Part shown: positions 8,456 to 16,207 of the stretch, piece after piece
Position numbering within the stretch: position 1 is the first letter of the stretch
Layout of the letters: every line of letters begins with the position of its first letter
Assembly (NCBI GenBank): GCA_964451255.1
Contig: CAYVHL010000008.1
Span: 34,390-98,389 of the forward strand
Source of the DNA: JAHBTB01 sp964451255
GTDB lineage: Bacteria; Armatimonadota; Fimbriimonadia; Fimbriimonadales; Fimbriimonadaceae
Length of the DNA: 64,000 nucleotides
Direction of reading: 5' to 3'
Position numbers and translations under genes: made by a program
Notes under the pieces: model-generated
Database searches by the model: none
Seen by the model: the letters and a program-made list of their open reading frames with translations, nothing else
What the model was told of the DNA's origin: nothing

Positions 8456-9688
8456 TTAGCTGAGCAGCCGGGTCGGGTTCTCAAGGTACTCCCGCACCTT
8501 GTTCATGAACCGGGCGCCGACCGCGCCGTCGACCACACGGTGGTCGAAGGATCCCGTGATGTTCATTGTCCACTGGGCGACGACCTCGTCGTCCTCCGTG
8601 ATGATCGGGATACGCTTGGCTGTGCCGATAGCGACGATAGCCGCGTTAGGCGCGTTGATGATCGCCGTGAACTCGTCGACGTCGAGCATGCCCATGTTGC
8701 TGACGCTGAACGTCGAGCCCCCCAACTCATCAGGGCTCAGCTTGTTGTCCCTGGCCTTTGTCGCCAAGTCACGGCTGGCGGCCGAAATCTGACGGAGGGT
8801 CATGTTGTCGGCGTTCTTGATCACTGGAACGGTCAGGCCTTCGTCAAGCGCGACCGCCATGCCCACGTTCACGGTGCCATATTGCAAGAGATGGTCGCCT
8901 TGGTACGTGCTGTTGACGACCGGCATCTCCCTTAGGGCCAAGGCACACGCTCGGATGACGAAGTCGTTGACGGATATCTTTCCGCCTTCTTCCTCTTTGA
9001 ACGCTTCGCGCACGGCGTGGATCTTGTCCAGATTGACTTCCAACTTGACGTAGAAGTGCGGCACTTGTTGCTTCGACTGCGTCGTACGCTGGGCGGTGAT
9101 CTGACGAAGGCGACCAAGCTTGACCACCTTGTCCTCCTTTGTGGCGACCACGGCCGTCACATTGGGCGACATAGACGGGAGTTTGGTACCACCGGCTATG
9201 GCAGCTCGCACGTCTTTTTCGACAATGCGACCACCTGGTCCGGTGCCGGTCAGGCTATGCAGGTCGACACCTGCCTCGGCGGCGATCCGCTTTGCCAACG
9301 GGCTGGCCTTGACACGGCCTGTGGAGGTTGGTGCCGGTTCAGGCCGACTAGGGGCGGTCGGAACGGGCGCGGCAGCGGCGACAGGCTCTGCGGGCTGCGT
9401 TTTGGCCGGGGCGGCGTCGCCACCCGATCCCCATCCGGCAGGGAGCTTCTCCCCGTCCTTCAGGATTGCGGCGATCGGCCTTCCGACCGGCACCGTCCCT
9501 TCTGGGCCGACGAGGAAGCCGGTCAGGGTTCCCGTTCCAGGGCTCTCGAGCTCCAGGGTCGCCTTGTCCGTCTGGATCGTCCCGATGATTTCGCCCGATT
9601 TGACGGATTCACCGTCTTTTTTGAGCCATTCCAGGAGGGTTCCCTCCTCCATTCCGTCGCCCATCTTGGGCATGATCACTTCGGTCAT
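8456..9688 (-). CDS. pdhC: Dihydrolipoamide acyltransferase (E2) of a 2-oxoacid dehydrogenase complex
   Basis: The 410-residue protein has one lipoyl domain (~1-78) with lipoyl lysine in TIQTDKATLELESPGTG, an Ala/Pro-rich linker, a peripheral subunit-binding domain (VKASPLAKRIAAEAGVDLHS, ~125-165) and a catalytic domain ending in SFDHRVVDGAVGARFMN, containing the DHRxxDG active-site histidine. It transfers acyl groups from E1 to CoA, most likely acetyl in pyruvate dehydrogenase. E1 and E3 genes are not adjacent, so pyruvate specificity is inferred. It follows a ROK kinase on the same strand after 61 nt. Confidence 0.9.
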   Translation of the reverse strand: MTEVIMPKMGDGMEEGTLLEWLKKDGESVKSGEIIGTIQTDKATLELESPGTGTLTGFLVGPEGTVPVGRPIAAILKDGEKLPAGWGSGGDAAPAKTQPAEPVAAAAPVPTAPSRPEPAPTSTGRVKASPLAKRIAAEAGVDLHSLTGTGPGGRIVEKDVRAAIAGGTKLPSMSPNVTAVVATKEDKVVKLGRLRQITAQRTTQSKQQVPHFYVKLEVNLDKIHAVREAFKEEEGGKISVNDFVIRACALALREMPVVNSTYQGDHLLQYGTVNVGMAVALDEGLTVPVIKNADNMTLRQISAASRDLATKARDNKLSPDELGGSTFSVSNMGMLDVDEFTAIINAPNAAIVAIGTAKRIPIITEDDEVVAQWTMNITGSFDHRVVDGAVGARFMNKVREYLENPTRLLS

Positions 9689-9749
9689 TTGCGCAGCCTT
9701 TTCGCGGGGTCAGGATACCTTCTGACCGTCTGGGGAGCCGGGGGCCTGT

Positions 9750-10772
9750 TCAAGCCATCGAAGGTGCCGCGTGGAGGGCGAGGGCTGCCCCGCCGAGGAG
9801 CCCTGCATCCTCAAGGTGTTGAGCCACAAGAATCTGGCAGTCGACATACAGCGATGGGGCCGCCGAATTCTGTGCCTCCGCCAACAGCGAGTCCATGAAA
9901 TAAGGATGGGCTTTGGCGACTTGGCCACCGATCGCCAAGACGTCGGGTGCGAAGATGTTGATGAAGTTGCCCGCCCCGACGCCAAGCCATCCGCCGAACT
10001 CGCGCCAGACTTCTAATGCGAGCACGTCTCCGGTAGCCGCGGCCTCGCTCAACAGCTTCGGGGTGACTTTGGAATAGTCGCCTTCGGTCAAGTCGTTCAA
10101 GAGCGACTTCCGACCTCGTCGAAGCCGGTGTTGGGCTCGCCTGATCACGGCGTCACGTTGACAGTAGGCTTCAATCGCACCATAGCTCCCGGCGTTGCAG
10201 TCCAGACCGCCCCGCATCACGACCGTGTGTCCGAGTTCGACCCCTCCGAGGTTTCCCCCCACCAAGAGTTGTGGCCCTGTCGCAGCCCCCATCACGCTCC
10301 TCGGCCCAAGCACCACGCCACCGCCGATCCCCGTCCCAAGTGTCAGCATCACCAAGCAATTGGCGCTTCCGCCGCCTGTTCCGAACATGTACTCTCCCAT
10401 GGCCGCGGCATTGGCATCGTTGGCCATTGTTATAGGTATGCCGACCCTCGACTCCAACTCGGCCTTCATCGGCACGTTCTGCCAGTAATGGAAGACACCG
10501 TCGATGGTCATGCCGAAGTTTGGAGCCCACTTGACTAGCCCGGCGGCATCGTCGATGTGCCCTGGGATCGCCATCCCTACCCGTTCTGGCGGAACAGACG
10601 CTCCGGATATTGCCTGGCGGACCGTCAGCGAGACCTGGTCCAGTATCCTCTCGGTTCCTTCCTGGGCGAGTGACAGCTGTTCGTGCCGGGCGCCGGCCGG
10701 ACTCCCGTCCTCAAATAGGGCTTGGGCGCGGACATTGGTCCCTCCCAAATCAACTCCGACGACGCATCGCAT
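9750..10772 (-). CDS. ROK-family sugar kinase (glucokinase-like)
   Basis: The 340-residue product starts MRCVVGVDLGGTNVRAQALF, the phosphate-1 ATP-binding loop of ROK kinases, with a second ATP motif MLTLGTGIGGGVVLG at ~residue 140 and the family's IPITMANDANAAAMGE segment containing the catalytic-region Asp. The ROK zinc motif (normally CGxxGCxE) reads CNAGSYGAIE, so only part of the metal site is kept. ROK kinases phosphorylate glucose or related hexoses in the cytoplasm. It is divergent from the moxR gene across about 100 nt, and upstream of the E2 gene on the same strand. Confidence 0.85.
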   Translation of the reverse strand: MRCVVGVDLGGTNVRAQALFEDGSPAGARHEQLSLAQEGTERILDQVSLTVRQAISGASVPPERVGMAIPGHIDDAAGLVKWAPNFGMTIDGVFHYWQNVPMKAELESRVGIPITMANDANAAAMGEYMFGTGGGSANCLVMLTLGTGIGGGVVLGPRSVMGAATGPQLLVGGNLGGVELGHTVVMRGGLDCNAGSYGAIEAYCQRDAVIRRAQHRLRRGRKSLLNDLTEGDYSKVTPKLLSEAAATGDVLALEVWREFGGWLGVGAGNFINIFAPDVLAIGGQVAKAHPYFMDSLLAEAQNSAAPSLYVDCQILVAQHLEDAGLLGGAALALHAAPSMA

Positions 10773-10871
10773 GCTGTGACGTAAGGGAATGTACCCGTCG
10801 TCTGTCTTTTATGCCGCGCCAAACGACGACGCATAAGTATGGACTGGTAACTTGGTTTGTGAGGGACGCTA

Positions 10872-11822
10872 TTGGATCACGTTGATGTCGCAGAACTAGC
10901 CGGTCGAATGACCGATCAGATTGGAAGGGCCATTGTTGGAAAACAGGAGACGATCGAGGAGACCGTCCTTGGACTTCTCTGCGGCGGACACATCTTGATC
11001 GAGGACGTGCCTGGCGTCGGCAAGACCACACTGGCAAAGGCGGTCGCCCGGACGATCGGCGGCGACTTCCGGCGTATCCAGTTCACTCCCGACCTCTTGC
11101 CCAGTGACATCACCGGATCCTCCATCTATAACCAAAACACACAAGACTTTGAGTTTCGACCAGGCCCTCTGTTTGCGAACGTCGTCTTGGTCGATGAGGT
11201 CAACCGAGCCACACCCAAGACGCAGGCTGCACTCCTCGAAGCAATGGAAGAGCATCAAGTCTCCAGCGACGGTGTCACTCACAAGCTTCCTTCTCCTTTC
11301 TTCGTGTTGGCGACCCAGAACAACATCGAGATGACCGGCACCTATCCCCTGCCGGAAGCCCAACTGGACCGGTTTTTCGCCCGCGTGTCCCTCGGATACC
11401 CAAGCCGCGAGAGCGAAGGCGACATCCTGCGCCAACAGCAAACCGCACACCCAGTGGAGACCCTTGAGCAAGTCGCCACCCTTGAAGAATTGCAGGTCGC
11501 CCAACAGGCGTGCAAAGAAGTCTTCGTCCACGACTCGGTCCGCGACTACATTGTCGACATCGTCCGCGCGACACGCGAGACGAGCCAGCTTGTCCTTGGC
11601 GCCTCTCCTCGCGGCTCGCTCTATCTGATGCAGGCCGCCCAGGCAAAGGCCGCTACCCAGGGTGAAAAGTACGTCCGCCCAGACGATGTGAGATCCGTAG
11701 CCACATTGGTCCTCGGCCACCGTGTCATCGTTCGTGGAGAGATCCGGGCACGGGGAATGGGCGGCGACGACATCATACGCAACCTGCTCGACACCGTCCC
11801 TGCCCCCGTTCCAGTCGCCTAA
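10872..11822 (+). CDS. MoxR-family AAA+ ATPase
   Basis: The chosen TTG start at 10872 has GAGGG a few nt upstream; an ATG at 10908 is the alternative. The 316-residue protein has Walker A (EDVPGVGKTTLAKAVA, ~38-53), Walker B (VVLVDEVNRATPKTQAALLE) and the MoxR signature NNIEMTGTYPLPEAQLDRF. MoxR ATPases act as chaperones in the maturation of enzymes or envelope complexes, commonly with DUF58 and transglutaminase partners, exactly the two genes that follow. The three form a probable operon (6-nt gap, then a 4-nt overlap). Confidence 0.95.
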   Translation: MDHVDVAELAGRMTDQIGRAIVGKQETIEETVLGLLCGGHILIEDVPGVGKTTLAKAVARTIGGDFRRIQFTPDLLPSDITGSSIYNQNTQDFEFRPGPLFANVVLVDEVNRATPKTQAALLEAMEEHQVSSDGVTHKLPSPFFVLATQNNIEMTGTYPLPEAQLDRFFARVSLGYPSRESEGDILRQQQTAHPVETLEQVATLEELQVAQQACKEVFVHDSVRDYIVDIVRATRETSQLVLGASPRGSLYLMQAAQAKAATQGEKYVRPDDVRSVATLVLGHRVIVRGEIRARGMGGDDIIRNLLDTVPAPVPVA

Positions 11823-11828
11823 ACCGAC

Positions 11829-13025
11829 ATGGTCAACCGTTACGCGTCAATCGCGCTGTCGTGGTCGTCGCTGTTCCTGATCGTCATGGCGATCCTCGTG
11901 AACTCGACGGCGCTCTTCTACATGGCGACCGCCGTCATCGCCACGATCGCAGCGTCGCACATCCAGGCGAGACTCGCTGTCCGCTTTCTCCGGTTCGAGC
12001 GCTATACCGCCCCGGCAGTCAAGGTCGGCGAACTGGTGACCGTTGAGATCGTCGTCTGGAGTGAGCGCCAGTTGAAACGGCCCTTGGTGCACGTCGTCGA
12101 CCTCCTGCCCAAGAGGCTGGTGACCAGCGAACTGACCCCCAGTCTTCCCGTCGCCCCCAGCTTTGACCAGCCGATCAAGACTCGGTACCAGTTTCGGCCG
12201 AAACGGCGCGGCAGGTTCCGCTGGGACAAGTTGGTCGTCGTCGGCACCGACGCATTGGGCCTGGTGACGACGGAGAAGGAGTATGTGACCGAGGCGGTCG
12301 AACTGACGGTCTACCCTACACCGTTGCCTGTCAATGAAGACATCAAACCCAGGCTGGGTTGGGGCGCCAGCGACGTCGAAAGCGGGCGGGTACGGGGAGC
12401 GGGTCTTGATCCTCGGGGCATCCGTGAGTTCAGCCACGGCGATCCCCTTCGGTACATCCATTGGCGGAGCACGGCAAAGCGAGGCCGGTTGATGGTCAAG
12501 GAGTTTGAGACAGGCTCTGGCCTTACGATCCACTTCATCCTCCAGCGGCAGAACGGGACGGACATCGGATCGGAAGAGACTTCCACGTTCGAAGCAATGT
12601 GCGGCAACGCGCTGTACTTAGCGGTCGACTATGCTAAGAAAGGAGCGACGGTAATCCTCCCGATAGAGGAGAACCGAGAAAGCGCATCTGCCCATTCCGA
12701 GGTCCGTGAAAGATGCATCCGCGAGATCCTCACCGACATCCAGCCCACCTCCAGCACCTCATTGGCTGACGACGTGATGTCCGTACGGCGAAACATCCGG
12801 CCAGGCGAGACAGTCGTGCTCTTTGTCGGCGTCCAAGACCCCTCCCTACCCGGTGTGATCGCCGGTTGGCCGGATGTCCAAGTCACCGTGTTGGGATATG
12901 ACCCGAACGAGTACGGCCAGATGCACGCCGGCCAAAAACCGGCCACCGACCCGCGGTATGTGGACTCTCTAGAGACAGCCGGGGCAACATTCATCGCTCT
13001 GCCAAGGACGGAGAGGCTAGGATGA
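11829..13025 (+). CDS. DUF58 domain protein, MoxR partner
   Basis: The 398-residue protein has two N-terminal membrane helices (LSWSSLFLIVMAILVNS and LFYMATAVIATIAASHI), a beta-rich middle region and the DUF58 signature RGIREFSHGDPLRYIHWRST at ~residues 198-217, followed by KRGRLMVKEFE. DUF58 proteins (a von Willebrand A-like fold) are encoded next to MoxR ATPases and TgpA-type transglutaminases; biochemical function is unclear. Its stop overlaps the next ATG by 4 nt. Confidence 0.9.
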   Translation: MVNRYASIALSWSSLFLIVMAILVNSTALFYMATAVIATIAASHIQARLAVRFLRFERYTAPAVKVGELVTVEIVVWSERQLKRPLVHVVDLLPKRLVTSELTPSLPVAPSFDQPIKTRYQFRPKRRGRFRWDKLVVVGTDALGLVTTEKEYVTEAVELTVYPTPLPVNEDIKPRLGWGASDVESGRVRGAGLDPRGIREFSHGDPLRYIHWRSTAKRGRLMVKEFETGSGLTIHFILQRQNGTDIGSEETSTFEAMCGNALYLAVDYAKKGATVILPIEENRESASAHSEVRERCIREILTDIQPTSSTSLADDVMSVRRNIRPGETVVLFVGVQDPSLPGVIAGWPDVQVTVLGYDPNEYGQMHAGQKPATDPRYVDSLETAGATFIALPRTERLG

Positions 13026-15124
13026 CAAAGGCCAGCCTACAACGCGGTCTTCTGGACCACGCCCTGGCCCTCGTCGGTTGCGTGTTCGCAACATATTCGC
13101 TCGGAATCAGCGTCGCCAAGCCAATCCTTGCCTACACTCTGTCCGGCCTGTGCGTCTTCAGTGTCTTAGTCGGCAGCCTTTTGAGCAGGGCGCTGGCGAA
13201 GTCCAAGATTCTGCAGTACGACTCGTGGATTGCCGCCGCACTTGGCCTCACTTCCGTCTTCTTCACGCTGAAACTGAACCAGATCTTGCCGGAAGACGGC
13301 TTCCCCATCGAACTGATCGCCGGGGCGGCCTTATCCCTGCTCGTCATCTTTACTGGGTTCGCCGCGTGGCGGGACGGGACGCTTCTTTTCCTCAGCCTGC
13401 CTTGCATCGCCATGTTTGGCCTAGTCGGGACGTTTGACGTCTATCGGCCTGCGACCGCCCTTTTCTTCCTCTTTCTCATCTCTGTGGCGGTCTTGTACGC
13501 CAGGGTCTATCTACGGTCGATGTCGGAGCGAGTGGAGAGGCTTGGCGCCGACACTGACCTGTTGCGGAGGGACGCTTGGAAGTGGGTGGCGGGGCCCGAA
13601 TGGGCCTTCGTGTCGGCCGGTGCGATAGTCGTCATCAGCTTGATCGCGGGTCCCATCATCCAAGTCGGCCTGAGCGGAGTTTCGGGACAGGTGCGCGTCA
13701 ACTTGCCCCAACAACGCAACCCCTTCGTGCCAGCGGTGAACCAAGTCGCACCCGTCGATGTCAGGGTCGGAAACGGGCCGGTAAACCTGAGCGACAGCAT
13801 TGAGTTCAAAGTCAAGATGGATCGAGGCCGGTACCTTCGGACCAGGTCATACGCAGTTTATCGGTCGCCAGGTTGGATCGTTCCGTTCGACACACTGAAC
13901 CCTGACTTTGACCTTTCGATCAACTCTGGCCCGGTAAGCGAAGCAACTGACGGCACGTACAACCTCATCCCTGGTGACTCTTCACCGTTTGAGCCCTTTG
14001 ACCGACCGAAAGACATCCCCATTACGTTCAAACCAAACAGGTTTATCGACGCCTACCTTCCTTCACCCGGGCCTGTCGTCAGGGTGGCTGGCGACCCTCA
14101 AGCCTTTGTCCGCGTGCGCTATGACGGCGTGGCATATAAAATGCAGCTACAGTTTGGCGACTCCGTTACCTATGTCTGCCAAGTCGATGGGCAACCCATT
14201 GAGGAAGGAGATCCCCGCGCCACGCACTCGACCCAGCTTCCCCCGGTCATCAGGAGCATGGGCAGGGTATTGGCTGAAGCCACGGATGCGCCATCTAAGA
14301 TCCGCGAGTTTGCCGCAAACGCCATTACCGGAATCAAGGATCCCTACCAAAAGGCTTTGGCCCTCAAACATGCCATAGCTCGCGCCGCCACCTATAACAC
14401 ACAGGTTCCCCCGTGTCCGCCAAACAAGGATCCGATCGAGTGGTTCCTGTTCGATAAGAAGGAAGGTTATTGCGACAGCTTTGCGTCTGCGATGGTGTTG
14501 GCAGCCAGGTCAGTCGGACTCCCTGCCCGCTACACGGTCGGTTACGCGATCGACGAGAGCCAATTGGATCCTGACGACGGATACTACACTGTCCGGAACA
14601 AGGATTCCCACGCGTGGGCCGAGGTGTATTTTACGGGACACGGTTGGGTTCCATTTGATCCTACGGACGAGGCGACCAGCTCGGATCCCAAGGCACGCAA
14701 TAAGGATGATGACCTTGCCTTCTTCGACAAGCCCATTGTGAGGGCCGTGATCATCGCCTTCGCGACCATTTGCATGGCCGTCCCGATCTTGATTTGGGCA
14801 TGGTTCCTCACTTCAGCACGAGCCGCCGCGCAGTCCGGCAACCCCTTCATGGTCAAGCTCGTCTGGGTTCAAAACGACTTTCAGAAGTCGATTGAAAGTG
14901 CTTCGAAACACCCGCGCCGCTTTTCCCAGACGATCCGTTCCTTTGTCAACGGTAACCTCGCTGTCCTTGGCCCATCGGGAGGTTCGGCGGTAACTATCGC
15001 CGATGAACTGGAAAAGCTGATGTTCAGCGGCGTGACACTAGACTCCGTCATAGTCAAGGACATGCAGGCGAAGGTCCGCGCGTTCAAGCTGGCGCTCCGC
15101 GAAGCCAAGAGGTTCGATGCCTGA
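13022..15124 (+). CDS. Membrane-anchored transglutaminase-like protein (TgpA-type)
   Basis: The 700-residue protein has about five or six N-terminal membrane spans (~residues 10-165), one more at ~200-220 (WAFVSAGAIVVISLIAGPII), a large extracytoplasmic domain and a last span near residue 580. The transglutaminase core carries the Cys (EGYCDSFASAMVLAARSVGL), His (NKDSHAWAEVYFTGHGW) and Asp (VPFDPTDEA) triad. This layout matches TgpA/DUF3488 proteins that follow MoxR and DUF58 genes. Substrate is unknown; a role in envelope protein modification or proteolysis is plausible. It overlaps holA by 8 nt. Confidence 0.9.
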   Translation: MTKASLQRGLLDHALALVGCVFATYSLGISVAKPILAYTLSGLCVFSVLVGSLLSRALAKSKILQYDSWIAAALGLTSVFFTLKLNQILPEDGFPIELIAGAALSLLVIFTGFAAWRDGTLLFLSLPCIAMFGLVGTFDVYRPATALFFLFLISVAVLYARVYLRSMSERVERLGADTDLLRRDAWKWVAGPEWAFVSAGAIVVISLIAGPIIQVGLSGVSGQVRVNLPQQRNPFVPAVNQVAPVDVRVGNGPVNLSDSIEFKVKMDRGRYLRTRSYAVYRSPGWIVPFDTLNPDFDLSINSGPVSEATDGTYNLIPGDSSPFEPFDRPKDIPITFKPNRFIDAYLPSPGPVVRVAGDPQAFVRVRYDGVAYKMQLQFGDSVTYVCQVDGQPIEEGDPRATHSTQLPPVIRSMGRVLAEATDAPSKIREFAANAITGIKDPYQKALALKHAIARAATYNTQVPPCPPNKDPIEWFLFDKKEGYCDSFASAMVLAARSVGLPARYTVGYAIDESQLDPDDGYYTVRNKDSHAWAEVYFTGHGWVPFDPTDEATSSDPKARNKDDDLAFFDKPIVRAVIIAFATICMAVPILIWAWFLTSARAAAQSGNPFMVKLVWVQNDFQKSIESASKHPRRFSQTIRSFVNGNLAVLGPSGGSAVTIADELEKLMFSGVTLDSVIVKDMQAKVRAFKLALREAKRFDA

Positions 15125-16193
15125 ATTTGACCCATCCAAAGCGGCCAACTCAAGGCTCGTGCTTCTCGCCGGTAGCGACACCGATGCACGGAGGGCAGGC
15201 CTCGAAAACCTGCTTTCTGCTATGGGAGTGGAGGAAGACGGATTCGATAGCGAGTCCCATGTCGCAGACGCGACTCCGGTCGCCGAATGGGTGGCCGCCG
15301 CATGTTCCATACCCTTCTTGGCGAGTCTGCGGGTCGTCGTCGTCCGCAATGTCGGCAGGATCGACACAGAAGATCTCGGGGCTAACTTGGTGGCGACCCT
15401 TCGGGAAGTTCCCGAGTCCGGCCGTTTGATCCTTGTCGCAGACGACGAAGTGGGAGACGCCGACAAGCAAGGCAGGATCGCCAAGCTCGTCTCCCGCTGG
15501 GGCAAGGCCGTCAAGGACGCGGGAGGCTCTGTCTGGACATTCGAGCCGCTAACAGGCGACAAAGCTATCAATGCAGTGCGGGACCGGGCGAAGTCCGCAG
15601 GAAAGACACTGACGCACGACACCGCGAAGTTGATCCTAGAAATGGTGGGCGACAAGATCAACCTCGCCAACAGTGAGTTGGACAAGCTTGTCCTGTATGT
15701 CGGCGACGTGAACCAGATTACGAACCGCGACGTGGAAGCCTGCGTGTCCCCAGATCAGGACTACAACGTCTACAAGCTTGTGGACGCGGTGGTCGCAGGG
15801 CATCCCGGCTCCGCGCTCGTCCAACTCCGGACCCTGTTGGGCAAGGGTGAGAAGATCGAAGGCGAGGTGTTCAGCCGAGTGTTCCCGACTCTGTCCCGCC
15901 AGTTCCGGTTGCTCTGGCAGGCGAGGATCTTTGTCGAGAGAAACGTCCACCCAGACAACCCTCCCGTCGACGTCTTGGCCATGCTCCCGAAGAAGCCAAA
16001 CCTCGCGGACGAGAAAGACTGGTTGCGCCGCAAATTCGTCCAGTCCGCCCGACGGATCAATTTCGCCCAGCTCACCCAAGCGATGGAGATGGTCGTCGAT
16101 TGCGACGCACGAATGAAAGGCCAGCGTGCTTCGATCACTGCGTCCGACACCCTTGAGCAGACCGTGTTACGGCTCGCCCAAGTCTTTCGCTAG
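15117..16193 (+). CDS. holA: DNA polymerase III subunit delta
   Basis: The 358-residue product fits HolA in length and pattern: an N-terminal AAA-like domain (RLVLLAGSDTDARRAGLENL), the segment FLASLRVVVVRNVGRID, a middle part with LILEMVGDKINLANSELDKL and the C-terminal collar helices (DYNVYKLVDAVVAGHPGSAL; VFPTLSRQFRLLWQAR). Delta opens the beta clamp as part of the clamp loader. AGAGG lies 5 nt upstream of the ATG, which sits inside the end of the transglutaminase gene. It faces secDF convergently with a 14-nt gap. Confidence 0.85.
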   Translation: MPEFDPSKAANSRLVLLAGSDTDARRAGLENLLSAMGVEEDGFDSESHVADATPVAEWVAAACSIPFLASLRVVVVRNVGRIDTEDLGANLVATLREVPESGRLILVADDEVGDADKQGRIAKLVSRWGKAVKDAGGSVWTFEPLTGDKAINAVRDRAKSAGKTLTHDTAKLILEMVGDKINLANSELDKLVLYVGDVNQITNRDVEACVSPDQDYNVYKLVDAVVAGHPGSALVQLRTLLGKGEKIEGEVFSRVFPTLSRQFRLLWQARIFVERNVHPDNPPVDVLAMLPKKPNLADEKDWLRRKFVQSARRINFAQLTQAMEMVVDCDARMKGQRASITASDTLEQTVLRLAQVFR

Positions 16194-16207
16194 CTCTCGA
16201 ATCCAGG